Source: 630D-37 sp037478835 (lineage in GTDB: Bacteria; Chloroflexota; Anaerolineae; Anaerolineales; Villigracilaceae). From it: 64,000 nt of DNA. The notes under the pieces were generated by a model, which worked only from the letters and a program-made list of their open reading frames with translations, was not told where the DNA came from and did not search any database. Location of the stretch: assembly GCA_037478835.1 (NCBI GenBank), contig JBBFLV010000002.1, positions 62,001-126,000 on the forward strand, given 5' to 3'. This document shows positions 8,641-17,231 of this stretch, in pieces (the first letter of the stretch is position 1; the number at the start of each line of letters is the position of its first letter). The position numbers were made by a program, and so were the translations under genes.

Positions 8641-10548
8641 ATGAGTAAGGACGAAAAAGAGGAAATCTTTGAGGGCAAATGGTACGCGCATCCTCCAATG
8701 CGAAATGCCTTAATTGCCGGACTGCTTACCGGAGCCGCATTTGGACTGGCCCATTTGGGGATTATCCCTAACCTCGCCGAGACCGCTATCTATGCGGTAG
8801 CCATTCTATTGGGCGGCTATCATTGGTCTCGCGAAGGGATTGAAGAGTTTATTGAGGAAAGAGAAATTGGCATAGAAATTCTCATGATGGCGGCTACTGT
8901 TGGCTCGGCCATACTTGGCATGTGGGATGAGGCCGCCTTTTTGGTCTTCCTCTATGGGACAGCGGAGGGGCTGGAGGAATATGCCTATGCAAGGACGAGA
9001 GCTTCAATTAGGAAACTCCTTGACCTGGCTCCTAAAGAGGCCCGAGTCCTAAGAGGTGGGGAAGAAGTAACAATCCCTGCTGAGGAACTAAAGATAGGGG
9101 ACATCTTTGTTGTAAGGCCCGGCGAGTCCATCGCTACGGATGGCATCATTATCGAAGGGCGTTCCAGCATCAATGAGGCACCAGTAACTGGAGAGTCTAT
9201 CCCGGTGGAGAAGAAGGAGGGGATGAAAGTCTTCGCTGGGACGATCAACCAGGAAGGAGCATTGAAGATCAGAGCTACTGCTACCTTTGAGGATAACACC
9301 CTGTCCAAGATGATTCATCTCGTTGAGGAAGCGCAGGAACAAAAAGGCAAAGCCCAGCTCTTTATTGAAAGGTTTGGAAGGAAATATTCACCTTTAGTCC
9401 TTCTGAGTGCCTTGCTCCTGCTCGTTATCCCGCCTTTTTTTGGAGCGCCTGTCTCCTATTGGGCTACTCGGGCGGTTGTTCTTTTAGTCGCTGCTGCTCC
9501 TTGTGCCCTTGTGATGTCTACTCCGGTTGCCATCGCTGCTGGCATCGGAAGGGCAGGACGCAATGGAGTACTCATCAAAGGCGGGGTCCACCTGGAGAAC
9601 CTGGGCAAAATCAAGGTCGTGGCCCTTGATAAGACCGGGACTCTCACGAAAGGGGAACCGGTAGTGACAGACATTGTGCCTTTGAACGGAGACAAATCAA
9701 CGGTGCTCAATTTGGCTTATAGTGTGGAAAGGTATTCGGAACATCCCTTAGCCAGAGCCATTGTCAGAAAAGCAGAAGAGGCTGGGGCCAGAAGTTTGGC
9801 GGTTACGGATTTCAGCGCCATTGCAGGGTATGGAGCTAAAGCAATGGTTGGAGGTAGGACTGTTTATGTGGGGAAACAGGGGTTATTCAGAAAACTCGGG
9901 CAGGAAAGCCGATCCATGCCACAAATTGAAACTCTAATTGAAACTCTAAGAAACCAGGGCAAGACGGTAATGCTCATCGGAACGGAAGCAGGCATTGATG
10001 GCATTATTGCCATCAGGGATGAGATTCGGCCTCAGGCAAAAGGGGTTATCAAGGAACTGCATCGCATGGGGGTTAAGGTAATCATGCTGACGGGAGACAA
10101 TGAAGTAACGGCTCGGGCGATTGCAGAGGAACTGGGCATAGATGATGTCAGGGCTGACCTCAAGCCGGAAGGCAAGGTGGCAGCCGTAAAAGAGTTGGAG
10201 GAAAAGTATGGTGCGGTGGCCATGGTAGGCGATGGCATAAACGATGCTCCTGCTCTGGCACAGGCGACCGTAGGCATAGCTATGGGGACGGCGGGCACAG
10301 ACGCCGCTATTGAGGCTGCCGACGTCGCCCTTATGGCTGACGACCTGACTAAGGTATCCTTTGCCATAAATTTAGGCAAAAGAGCACGGAGAATAAGCAC
10401 TCAGAACATTGTCTTTTCCCTGTTGATCTTGGCCGTGCTTATCCCTTCGGCTCTCATTGGGATTATGAGCGTTGCTCTTGCGGTTTTCTTCCATGAAGCC
10501 TCAGAACTCTTGGCTGTGGCTAATGGTCTCCGTGTGGCAAGGCGTTGA
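8641..10548 (+). CDS. Cassette 5: P1B-type heavy-metal ATPase
   Basis: 635 residues, the largest cassette gene. Phosphorylation motif DKTGTLTKGE at D330, TGES actuator motif (PVTGESIPVEKKEG), and GDGINDAPAL at 530-539. The transmembrane metal motif is APC (A286-P287-C288) instead of the CPC of copper and zinc pumps. The last membrane helix has HE (H618-E619) followed by NGLR, as in the P1B-4 (CoaT/CtpD) branch. There is no N-terminal HMA or Cys-rich metal-binding domain, also a P1B-4 trait. P1B-4 pumps export Co2+, Fe2+, Zn2+ or Ni2+ at the cytoplasmic membrane; the exact metal is not readable. GAGGAAA at 8629 precedes the ATG. Confidence 0.95.
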   Translation: MSKDEKEEIFEGKWYAHPPMRNALIAGLLTGAAFGLAHLGIIPNLAETAIYAVAILLGGYHWSREGIEEFIEEREIGIEILMMAATVGSAILGMWDEAAFLVFLYGTAEGLEEYAYARTRASIRKLLDLAPKEARVLRGGEEVTIPAEELKIGDIFVVRPGESIATDGIIIEGRSSINEAPVTGESIPVEKKEGMKVFAGTINQEGALKIRATATFEDNTLSKMIHLVEEAQEQKGKAQLFIERFGRKYSPLVLLSALLLLVIPPFFGAPVSYWATRAVVLLVAAAPCALVMSTPVAIAAGIGRAGRNGVLIKGGVHLENLGKIKVVALDKTGTLTKGEPVVTDIVPLNGDKSTVLNLAYSVERYSEHPLARAIVRKAEEAGARSLAVTDFSAIAGYGAKAMVGGRTVYVGKQGLFRKLGQESRSMPQIETLIETLRNQGKTVMLIGTEAGIDGIIAIRDEIRPQAKGVIKELHRMGVKVIMLTGDNEVTARAIAEELGIDDVRADLKPEGKVAAVKELEEKYGAVAMVGDGINDAPALAQATVGIAMGTAGTDAAIEAADVALMADDLTKVSFAINLGKRARRISTQNIVFSLLILAVLIPSALIGIMSVALAVFFHEASELLAVANGLRVARR

Positions 10549-10605
10549 AAGCAGTTTGTGACAGCAACTTGGCTTTGTCATGAGACATGCCATGAGCGAG
10601 GAGCG

Positions 10606-10675
10606 GCCTAACAACCGCTTGCAGCCGACGTTGCTCCGCTGCGCTCCGCAACGCGGCTGAAGCGAACCGTTAGGC
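10606..10675 (+). repeat. attC site 5 (70 bp, short type)
   Basis: R'' GCCTAAC (10606-10612), R' GTTAGGC (10669-10675), perfectly complementary. Core GCAGCCGACGTTGC pairs with GCAACGCGGCTGAAGC around a small loop. Confidence 0.92.
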
Positions 10676-10780
10676 GTTTCGAGAAAGGATGTATGATGAC
10701 ATAAGATGAAATCAAGTTTGTCCAAGAGCATAAACAACAATACAGCAAGTAATATCACACAAAAACAAGGAGAATCAAAA

Positions 10781-11254
10781 ATGAATCTGTCTCAATACTC
10801 AACAATAAGAAATCGAATTGTCACTATCGTGTTGCTACTGCTTGCCATGTTCGTCATGGCGACTCCTGCACTAGCAAATAGTAGCAGCTATTCTTGGCTT
10901 GCTTACTCCGATTATGGTTATGTTATCGATGGTAGCGTCAATGGCGTCTTCCATACTATGACAGCGGGTACATTGACGAATAGCGGTAGCCTCTGGGTCA
11001 CTAGGACAAACCCTAATCCAATCAATCCGCCCACGCCATTTTATATCAGCGTCAAAAAATCAGTAGTTGGGCCTGACCCGACAATTTGTACTACGGGCGC
11101 AGTTACTCCAAGTGTTATGGTTGGGTCTCAATATGCAGTTTCCTATAGCAAAGGTTGCGGCACTATTAGTGCTGGCACTTATTACCTGTATATCTGGAGA
11201 AATGCTATTGACGGGCGGGAAGTGAAGGGTTCTGGAACACTCAGAACGCCCTAA
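10781..11254 (+). CDS. Cassette 6, gene a: small secreted protein
   Basis: 157 residues from the ATG at 10781, which has AAGGAG eight bases upstream. The signal peptide has a core IVTIVLLLLAMFVMATPALA, with cleavage after ALA. The mature part of about 120 residues is rich in Ser, Thr, Gly and Tyr with two cysteines (residues about 103 and 127) that could form a disulfide; it looks like a small beta-rich exported domain. Longer in-frame starts upstream would bury the signal peptide. No family recognised. Confidence 0.82.
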   Translation: MNLSQYSTIRNRIVTIVLLLLAMFVMATPALANSSSYSWLAYSDYGYVIDGSVNGVFHTMTAGTLTNSGSLWVTRTNPNPINPPTPFYISVKKSVVGPDPTICTTGAVTPSVMVGSQYAVSYSKGCGTISAGTYYLYIWRNAIDGREVKGSGTLRTP

Positions 11255-11275
11255 TGTTCATTAGGTTAAGATAAT

Positions 11276-11320
11276 TTTTGGGGTATTGGAGAAAGGAATG
11301 GCTATCCCAATACCCCAAAA
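11276..11320 (+). terminator. Hairpin between the two genes of cassette 6
   Basis: TTTTGGGGTATTGG (11276-11289) and CCAATACCCCAAAA (11307-11320) form a perfect 14-bp stem with a 17-base loop. The stem is flanked by T and A runs and could act as a bidirectional intrinsic terminator. It is not an attC. Confidence 0.65.
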
Positions 11321-11356
11321 TTCTAAATCAACTAACTCATAACACAGGTGACACAC

Positions 11357-11971
11357 ATGACTCTTGATTTTGACATTCTCGCTTGGCTCGTTGGCTTTTT
11401 AATCCTTGCCCTTCTCCTAATTGTACATTGGCGAAAACAACGAGACATTTCATATCTTTTATGCTTCACGATATTTTGGATATATATCATGTTTGTTGTG
11501 AAAGAGACGATTTTCCCAATTCCATTTTCTGGAGACATGGTTGACATGATGAAAAAAGATATAGTTTTCATGTCGCGTGTAAACCTTATACCCTTAAACC
11601 TTGGTCAGTTTGCTTTTATATCTGCCGAAGGAATTATTATCAACAGTGTTTTGAACATTATTCTTACTATGCCTTTCGGATTTGGCGTAAGTTTTATTGC
11701 TCATGTTAAAACAAAGGATTTTTGGAAACTGGCTATTTTAGTTGGTCTCACAATTGAAAGCACCCAACTGGCAATTTCTTTGGTTTTAGGGTTTCCTTAT
11801 CGGACAATCGATATTAACGATGTGATAATGAACGCCATAGGTGTTTTGCTAGGCTATGGGTTCTTCAGGATTTTTGCGTGGCTCTATGTAACTCTAACTC
11901 AACGACTTGGAATTAAGCATAAAGGATTATCTGCCTACGTCTTTGATGTTGTGTCAAACATTGGTCATTGA
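11357..11971 (+). CDS. Cassette 6, gene b: VanZ-family membrane protein
   Basis: 204 residues with about five hydrophobic segments. The VanZ-like signature is visible: VNLIPLN, NIILTMPFGFG, TIESTQLAISL, then RTIDINDVIMNAIGVLLGYG. VanZ-like proteins are membrane proteins; VanZ itself gives low-level teicoplanin resistance, but most relatives have no proven role. AGGTG precedes the ATG at 11357 by seven bases; GTG at 11348 is a longer option. The stop is eight bases from the attC. Confidence 0.88.
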   Translation: MTLDFDILAWLVGFLILALLLIVHWRKQRDISYLLCFTIFWIYIMFVVKETIFPIPFSGDMVDMMKKDIVFMSRVNLIPLNLGQFAFISAEGIIINSVLNIILTMPFGFGVSFIAHVKTKDFWKLAILVGLTIESTQLAISLVLGFPYRTIDINDVIMNAIGVLLGYGFFRIFAWLYVTLTQRLGIKHKGLSAYVFDVVSNIGH

Positions 11972-11978
11972 TTAAAAC

Positions 11979-12111
11979 GCCTAACATTGCGTGCAGTGGA
12001 CAAGTGCGGGCTTTGCCCTCACTTGAAGGGATTCAGCCCCGTCGAGTTTTCTCTACGCTTTGGCTTTTATCTGCCAAATCCCGCACTTGCCACTAACGCT
12101 TGCCGTTAGCC
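11979..12111 (+). repeat. attC site 6 (133 bp)
   Basis: R'' GCCTAAC (11979-11985), R' GTTAGCC (12105-12111). The strong inner stem AAGTGCGGG / CCCGCACTT is continued by GTGG / CCAC. R' belongs to the next cassette, hence its C in place of G at position 6. Related to the sites at 15090 and 15878. Confidence 0.92.
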
Positions 12112-12141
12112 CGCACCTATGCTCATTAGCCAGGGTCACCT

Positions 12142-12798
12142 ATGAGTAAAACGCAAGGCACGACTGACAAACTGGATAAATGGATTAGCATTGCATCGCT
12201 TGTCGTCTCTGCAATAGCGTTGATATTCGCGTATCAAGCAAATAAAATTGCTCGTGAAGCAAATGAATTAACTCAACAGTCAATCAAGGTTGCTCAAGAG
12301 TCGAACAGAATCACCCTTCTTGATAAAACCGATCCTCAACCAATACGTGGCACGGGTACAATTCCAATCTTTGTCTACGGTTGCAGATATTCTTCATCTG
12401 ACCTCTATTACGTTTACTCTCTTACCGATATTTACATCACGTTTACCAATGATGGTGGCAAAGTAGCGTTGTTAACGCAGATAGATCTAACAGGTACTCC
12501 CTACAGTTGGTCGGTCAAATTTTATCAAGACGGCGCTGAAGTAGTTCTGCCCGCAAAAATCCTACCTGGCGTTGAACGAAAGTGGCATTTCATTGCCAAA
12601 AGTGTAAGCACAGGTGAAACTCAAGAAAAAGCTGAAACAATCTATTTAGAACGATATAATGCTTCTCCCCTATTACAGTGGATATTTTATTTTGAAGATG
12701 GAAGAGTTGTTGTTTGGGAAACACAAGCTTATGGCAGTAGTCCCGATCTGGATTTTAGCAAGAGTTGTGAGCAGTTAGACAATTTGGTATGGCCATAG
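12142..12798 (+). CDS. Cassette 7: single-span membrane-anchored protein of unknown function
   Basis: 218 residues. One N-terminal hydrophobic helix (WISIASLVVSAIALIFAY, residues about 14-31) is followed by a short Gln/Asn/Glu-rich helix (NKIAREANELTQQS) and a beta-rich soluble domain. This layout resembles many phage- or defence-island membrane proteins, but no catalytic motif is present. The ribosome-binding site is weak. Function unknown. Confidence 0.8.
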   Translation: MSKTQGTTDKLDKWISIASLVVSAIALIFAYQANKIAREANELTQQSIKVAQESNRITLLDKTDPQPIRGTGTIPIFVYGCRYSSSDLYYVYSLTDIYITFTNDGGKVALLTQIDLTGTPYSWSVKFYQDGAEVVLPAKILPGVERKWHFIAKSVSTGETQEKAETIYLERYNASPLLQWIFYFEDGRVVVWETQAYGSSPDLDFSKSCEQLDNLVWP

Positions 12799-12801
12799 GC
12801 G

Positions 12802-12873
<72 letters not shown>

Positions 12874-12897
12874 CGCCAAATCTTGGAGGAGGTTGAA

Positions 12898-13407
12898 ATG
12901 CCAGTGTTTGCATCCACAAAATGGACATGTGTTAAGTGCGGCGAGATGTCTGAAATTAAAGCTTGCACAAACTGTGGTCATGAAGAGTTTAGTGCAAAGC
13001 GTGGGGACGGAGGCTATGGCCCCCTTAATCCGCCAACATATATTGAGTGCAAAAAGTGTGGAGAAAGATGGTATTCATTTGGATGTAGTAAATGTGGAGC
13101 ATCGACTAAAGTTGAAAAAGCGGGTTTGGGTGGAGCAGATTGCTTTATTGCAACAGCCACATATGGTTCTCCATATGCGCAGGAAGTAGATACCCTTCGG
13201 AAATATCGCGATACTTACCTTCTGAAACATGGGTTAGGGAGAATGATAGTGCGTTTTTATGAACGGTTTTCGCCACCGCTTGCCGCCTGGATTGCCGAAA
13301 GCCCTAGAAGGCGACATCTTGTGCGCAAATTCATGATGCCGATTTTGCTGACCATAGCAAGACGCAAGATTAATCAGAGCGCAGAGCATACTTTATCCGA
13401 GAAATAA
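12898..13407 (+). CDS. Cassette 8: zinc-ribbon protein with CFI-box C-terminal domain
   Basis: 169 residues from the ATG at 12898 behind GGAGGAGG. The N-terminal half has four CxxC pairs (CVKCGE, CTNCGH, CKKCGE, CSKCGA), enough for two zinc ribbons. The C-terminal half begins DCFIATATYGSPYAQEVDTL and ends with a basic helix, the CFI-box-CTERM domain. Cassette context and the zinc ribbons suggest a small adaptor; no enzymatic role is known for this domain. Which partner it binds is unknown. Confidence 0.88.
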   Translation: MPVFASTKWTCVKCGEMSEIKACTNCGHEEFSAKRGDGGYGPLNPPTYIECKKCGERWYSFGCSKCGASTKVEKAGLGGADCFIATATYGSPYAQEVDTLRKYRDTYLLKHGLGRMIVRFYERFSPPLAAWIAESPRRRHLVRKFMMPILLTIARRKINQSAEHTLSEK

Positions 13408-13427
13408 TGCTCTGTAAACTTGAAACG

Positions 13428-13554
13428 GGCTAACACTGTTTGCAGCGGACAGCGGCTTCGCCGCTTTAGGGTACGCGCCGCGAGCCAGCCGAGTGGCGTT
13501 TGTGCAAAGGAGTCTTGCCGGCACCGCCGCTGCCGCTAAAACCAACCGTTAGGC
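13428..13554 (+). repeat. attC site 8 (127 bp)
   Basis: R'' GGCTAAC (13428-13434), R' GTTAGGC (13548-13554). R'' matches the TTAGCC opening of cassette 8. Inner arms TTTGCAGCGGACAGCGGC and GCCGCTGCCGCTAA. Same subfamily as the sites at 4000 and 8460. Confidence 0.92.
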
Positions 13555-13599
13555 GGCTACGTTTGTCCAAAAAACCTAGCTGTTAGGAGCGAAGATAAA

Positions 13600-14016
13600 A
13601 TGGAAGTAGAAAGCAATAATATTCAAGACACATTTCAAAGATTAAGATATGAGTATGCGGAAGTCAATCAAAATTTTCGACACTATAGTAGCTTAAGATT
13701 TGCCATTCTATCGGTCTTTTTTGCGATTGTTGGATTGCTTTTTTCCATTGCATTCGGCCCAATAAATAGCACCACTTATTTCAGTATGTTAGCCAAATTT
13801 GGTGGGTTGCTCATAACAGTTGTATTTTTCATTTTCGAGCATATTCTCAACGAATATCTACGCCATTTTGCCAAAGTAGCGATGGAGTTAGAAGAATTAC
13901 TCGGTTATAGGCAATTCAAATCAAGACCTCAATTTCGTGTTCAAACTCGTCATGCGACATATGGCTTGTATATTCTCCTTTTGATATTTTGGGTTTATGC
14001 TTTGGTTTGGACATAG
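13600..14016 (+). CDS. Cassette 9: small two-helix membrane protein
   Basis: 138 residues. Two adjacent hydrophobic helices at about 33-53 (AILSVFFAIVGLLFSIAF) and 63-82 (LLITVVFFIFEHIL) and a third near the C-terminus (LYILLLIFWVYALVW), with a polar N-terminal helix (FQRLRYEYAEVNQNF). It resembles generic small integral membrane proteins. TAGGAG precedes the ATG by about ten bases. About 150 bases after the stop and before the attC contain nothing I recognise. Confidence 0.8.
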   Translation: MEVESNNIQDTFQRLRYEYAEVNQNFRHYSSLRFAILSVFFAIVGLLFSIAFGPINSTTYFSMLAKFGGLLITVVFFIFEHILNEYLRHFAKVAMELEELLGYRQFKSRPQFRVQTRHATYGLYILLLIFWVYALVWT

Positions 14017-14168
14017 TTTTTCGGTAGGATGTGACGCGAAATAACTTAAAATTAACGTCATCGTTTTGTGCGATTTTCAAGGTAAATTTTGGAAAGAAAC
14101 ATCATTGGTTTCGTTTTACTCTTGGCTGTTGAACATTTGTTTGTGACAGAGTAATGCAAAATTATGCC

Positions 14169-14240
<72 letters not shown>

Positions 14241-14282
14241 GGCTGGCAAAGCAAATTTCACAAGAATAACTACAGGAGATTT

Positions 14283-14720
14283 ATGAATATAGATTACAGC
14301 GCCCCGTTACATGCAGAGAAAGATATTCTAATTTCTGCGCCTTTAGAAAAGGTGTGGGCAGAAATTACTCGAATAGACCATTGGCCTAAATGGCAACCGG
14401 ACGTAACTTCAGCAAAATTGGATGGCGCATTGGCGACAGGGACGATGTTTTATTGGAAGGCAAAAGGTCTTAATATCACATCTACTATTCAAATCTTTGA
14501 CCCCATGCGAAGTATTGGCTGGACAGGTAAATCTTTGGGTATGCAGGCAATCCATATATGGGTATTTAAGGCGCACAAGAATGGCACATATGTAAAAACA
14601 AAAGAATCGCTTTCAGGTTGGTTTCCTCGCGTCTTAAAATTCTTCGACCCGAAGTTCTTGGAAAAATCTTTGCAAAATTCTTTGCAGGTACTCAAAACGC
14701 ATATGGAAGGATTGCCATGA
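14283..14720 (+). CDS. Cassette 10, gene a: SRPBCC-family protein
   Basis: 145 residues starting MNIDYSAPLHAEKDILISAP, with the classic SRPBCC/polyketide-cyclase-like opening (isaPlekVWaeItrid.WpkW) and the later GxxxxW turn (SIGWTGKSLG). The fold is a hydrophobic-ligand-binding helix-grip; the ligand cannot be inferred. AGGAGA lies upstream of the ATG at 14283. The stop overlaps the next start as ATGA, so the two genes are translationally coupled. Confidence 0.9.
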   Translation: MNIDYSAPLHAEKDILISAPLEKVWAEITRIDHWPKWQPDVTSAKLDGALATGTMFYWKAKGLNITSTIQIFDPMRSIGWTGKSLGMQAIHIWVFKAHKNGTYVKTKESLSGWFPRVLKFFDPKFLEKSLQNSLQVLKTHMEGLP

Positions 14721-15076
14721 GTTCTCACCCCATTAATTTAGGTTTACGCTTTTTGCTTGAGATAGCCGCCCTTATTTCTTTAGGAGTTTGGGGGTGGCAA
14801 AAGGGTGAAGGCTGGGTAAGGTTTTTACTGGCGGTAGGGATACCTGTTATCGCCGCAACACTTTGGGCAACATTTCGAGTTCCTAATGACCCAGGAACAG
14901 CACCTGTTGCAATACCAGGTATTCTGCGGCTCATATTCGAGTTGGTATTATTTGCTTTTGCTACGTGGGCACTTTATGATTCAAAATTCATAACGTTGGC
15001 TTGGATTCTTGGCATTGTTACAATTGCACACTACATTTCTTCATACGACCGTATTCTGTGGATAATCAAGCAGTGA
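14717..15076 (+). CDS. Cassette 10, gene b: DUF2568 (YrdB-like) membrane protein
   Basis: 119 residues with four predicted membrane helices (FLLEIAALISLGVWGW, FLLAVGIPVIAATLWATF, LIFELVLFAFATWALYD, LAWILGIVTIAHYISSY). The segment ATLWATFRVPNDPG and the overall length match the DUF2568/YrdB family, small membrane proteins of unknown function. The start ATG overlaps the SRPBCC stop by four bases. Co-carriage in one cassette suggests the pair works together. Confidence 0.88.
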   Translation: MSSHPINLGLRFLLEIAALISLGVWGWQKGEGWVRFLLAVGIPVIAATLWATFRVPNDPGTAPVAIPGILRLIFELVLFAFATWALYDSKFITLAWILGIVTIAHYISSYDRILWIIKQ

Positions 15077-15089
15077 AAGTTAAAACGCC

Positions 15090-15218
15090 GCCTAATAAAG
15101 CGTGCAGCGGACAGGCGGGTATGCTCCTCGCCTGAAGGGAATCTGCCCCTTGGGGCTTTTTCCACGCTCGGAGTTTGTCCTGCCAAGTCCCGCCTGCCGC
15201 TAACGCACACCGTTGGGC
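15090..15218 (+). repeat. attC site 10 (129 bp)
   Basis: R'' GCCTAAT (15090-15096), with the final C mutated to T, and R' GTTGGGC (15212-15218). The damaged R'' and the damaged opening of this cassette (GTCAGGC) suggest reduced activity. About 85% similar by eye to the site at 15878. Confidence 0.87.
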
Positions 15219-15297
15219 GTTTCACACAAGTTTGCCTATTGGTCTTATGCCTTAATCACCAAAACACGTTTATAACAAGTAGAAAAGGAGAATTCAC

Positions 15298-15855
15298 ATG
15301 AGAAAAATCGTTGTATCAATGTTCATGACGTTGGACGGTGTTATGGAAGCCCCAAATCAATGGTCTTTCCAGTTTGGGAGTGCAGAACAGCAGAAGTACA
15401 AATATGACGAACTCTTTGCTTGCGACGCTCTTCTTTTGGGACGAATAACCTATGAAGGGTTTGCAGCCGCCTGGCCAAACATGTATGGCACAGGAGATTA
15501 TGGCGTAAGAATGAACAGCATTCCCAAGTATGTTGTTTCTACAACCCTTCAAGAAGCCACGTGGAATAATTCAATAATCATCAGAAGCAATGTTTATGAC
15601 GAACTATCAACATTGAAACAGCAGACAGGTCAAGATATTTTGATTTTTGGAAGTGGCACTCTTGTCAATTCGCTAATGCAATATGATCTTATTGATGAAT
15701 ATAGACTCATGGTTTTTCCCATTGTAGTGGGAAGCGGAAAGCGGCTATTCCAAGATGTGAATGAGAAAAAATCTCTAAAACTAATTGAGACAAAGACATT
15801 CAGTTCAGGCGTTGTTGTTCTTTCCTACCAGCCTGACAAGAACGAAACCAAATAG
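15298..15855 (+). CDS. Cassette 11: dihydrofolate reductase / RibD C-terminal-like reductase
   Basis: 185 residues. MRKIVVSMFMTLDGVMEAP is the typical opening of the RibD C-terminal/YyaP-YwjB subgroup of the DHFR fold, followed by LLLGRITYEGFAAAWP and DILIFGSGTLVNSLMQYDL (NADPH-binding glycine turn) and VVGSGKRLF. Such proteins bind NADPH and reduce pteridine- or pyrimidine-like substrates; most are uncharacterised. It is a different branch from the trimethoprim-resistance dfrA/dfrB cassettes of clinical integrons, so resistance should not be assumed. AAGGAG at 15285-15290. Confidence 0.92.
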   Translation: MRKIVVSMFMTLDGVMEAPNQWSFQFGSAEQQKYKYDELFACDALLLGRITYEGFAAAWPNMYGTGDYGVRMNSIPKYVVSTTLQEATWNNSIIIRSNVYDELSTLKQQTGQDILIFGSGTLVNSLMQYDLIDEYRLMVFPIVVGSGKRLFQDVNEKKSLKLIETKTFSSGVVVLSYQPDKNETK

Positions 15856-15877
15856 AAACATCTCTCCTACAAAACAC

Positions 15878-16006
15878 GCCCAACAAAGCGTGCAGCGGAC
15901 AGGCGGGTATGCGCCCCGCCTGAGCAGAGTCTGCCCCTTCGGCTTTTTTCTACGCTCGGAGTTTGTCCTGCCAAGTCCCGCCTGCCGCTAACGCCTGCCG
16001 TTCGGC
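15878..16006 (+). repeat. attC site 11 (129 bp)
   Basis: R'' GCCCAAC (15878-15884), R' GTTCGGC (16000-16006). The strong stem TGCAGCGGACAGGCGGG / CCCGCCTGCCGCTAACGC is supported by two mismatched bases. R'' matches the TTGGGC that opens cassette 11. Confidence 0.92.
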
Positions 16007-16210
16007 GGCAATAGCGCACAAGCAGATGGGAACGCCCTGGCCTAGAGGCTGAAGAGAACCCGACGAGAACGCGCCGGCCCGGCGGTGCTACCTTGATGGG
16101 GGATTAAATTTACTCCCGATCCTGTTGATCCCTGCTACAATTCAGTTGATTGGCCGATTCCCGACATTGTGGTGAGCGATGGGGAGGGGTTTTCTCCCAA
16201 CATGCAGGTT

Positions 16211-16238
16211 ACCGGATGTCTAGGGAAAGTCATCCGGT
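16211..16238 (+). promoter_or_regulatory. Perfect 8-bp inverted repeat upstream of the adenine methylase gene
   Basis: ACCGGATG (16211-16218) and CATCCGGT (16231-16238) with a 12-base spacer. It lies about 45 bases before the methylase start, in the 277-base leader of the last cassette. It could be an operator or an mRNA hairpin. The rest of the leader shows no ORF. Confidence 0.4.
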
Positions 16239-16283
16239 ACGAAGATTTTGAGGATCGGTTACGTTTATGCTTTGGATTGTGAG

Positions 16284-17117
16284 ATGAGCCCTCTGCCGGT
16301 GCCGCGACCGTTCCTAAAATGGGCCGGCGGCAAAAACCAGCTGACCGATGCGTTGCTGGAGCATATGCCGCCTGCGTTTAATGTCTATCATGAGCCGTTT
16401 GTGGGGAGCGGAGCTCTTTTTTTCCGTTTGTATCGGGAGCGGCGAATCCGGCGTGCCGTGCTTTCCGATCGGAATGCCGAACTGATTGATACCTACCTGG
16501 CGATTCGGGATCACGTTAGGGAGGTTATAAGCCTGCTCTCGGAGTTTCCGCATGATAAAGCGTTTTACTATGCCATCCGTGAAAAGGATCCGTGGAAGTT
16601 GACCTTGCCGGAACGCGCGGCGCGCATGATCTACTTGAACAAGACCGGCTATAACGGCCTGTACCGCGTCAATCGCCAGGGGAAATTCAACGTGCCGTTC
16701 GGACGTTATAAATCTCCGAAGTACGTGGACCCGGAGAATTTGTTTGCCGTTTCACATGCTTTGCAGGAGGTGGAGATTCTGTGTGTGCCGTTTGAGACGG
16801 TATTGCAGAGAGCCGCGGCGGGCGATTGGGTGTATTTCGATCCGCCGTATGTGCCTCTTTCGCGGACGGCGAATTTCACGGCCTACTACGCCGAGGGCTT
16901 TGGATTGTCCGATCAGGAGCGTTTGCGGGATGTCTGCCTTGAACTGAGCAAAAAGGGGGTATATGTCACCCTTTCCAATTCCGATACTCAGCTGATCCGT
17001 TCGCTCTACGGTTTGCCTGAATTTTCGATCTACGAAGTATTGGCCAACCGCGCCATCAATTCCAATAGTGCGCGGCGAGGGAAGATCACAGAGCTGATTA
17101 TTACAAACTTTCGTTAA
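16284..17117 (+). CDS. Cassette 12: Dam-type DNA adenine methyltransferase
   Basis: 277 residues from the ATG at 16284 (a TTG at 16248 is an in-frame alternative with no better ribosome-binding site). The SAM-binding motif PFLKWAGGKNQL is at about residues 10-21 and the catalytic DPPY in VYFDPPYVPLS, in alpha-class order; YLNKTGYNGLYRVN and NSNSARRGKITELII also match Dam/DpnM-type enzymes. These methylate N6 of adenine, usually in GATC. No restriction endonuclease lies beside it, so it is an orphan methylase that may affect replication, repair or expression. It follows the last intact attC and ends just before an attC fragment. Confidence 0.95.
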   Translation: MSPLPVPRPFLKWAGGKNQLTDALLEHMPPAFNVYHEPFVGSGALFFRLYRERRIRRAVLSDRNAELIDTYLAIRDHVREVISLLSEFPHDKAFYYAIREKDPWKLTLPERAARMIYLNKTGYNGLYRVNRQGKFNVPFGRYKSPKYVDPENLFAVSHALQEVEILCVPFETVLQRAAAGDWVYFDPPYVPLSRTANFTAYYAEGFGLSDQERLRDVCLELSKKGVYVTLSNSDTQLIRSLYGLPEFSIYEVLANRAINSNSARRGKITELIITNFR

Positions 17118-17175
17118 CTTTTAATCCCGGAATAATCTATTGGTTTTGGTAAGATTGGAGCGCCGCTCCTAGAAA

Positions 17176-17196
17176 ACCGAACCAACACCGTTTGCA
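17176..17196 (+). repeat. Fragment of a twelfth attC (5' side only)
   Basis: CCAACACCGTTTGCA (17182-17196) is a 15-base match to the start of attC site 4, then homology stops. Overlapping it, ACCGAAC (17176-17182) is within one base of GCCGAAC, the complement expected from the TTCGGC that opens cassette 12. It marks the broken distal end of the array. Confidence 0.6.
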
Positions 17197-17231
17197 TTTA
17201 GCAGGGAGGGTACTCGTCCGTTTCCCGTTGC

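Noticed and set aside
15298..15855. Cassette reductase as a trimethoprim-resistance gene
   Set aside because: It belongs to the RibD-C/YwjB-like branch rather than DfrA or DfrB, so resistance cannot be claimed.
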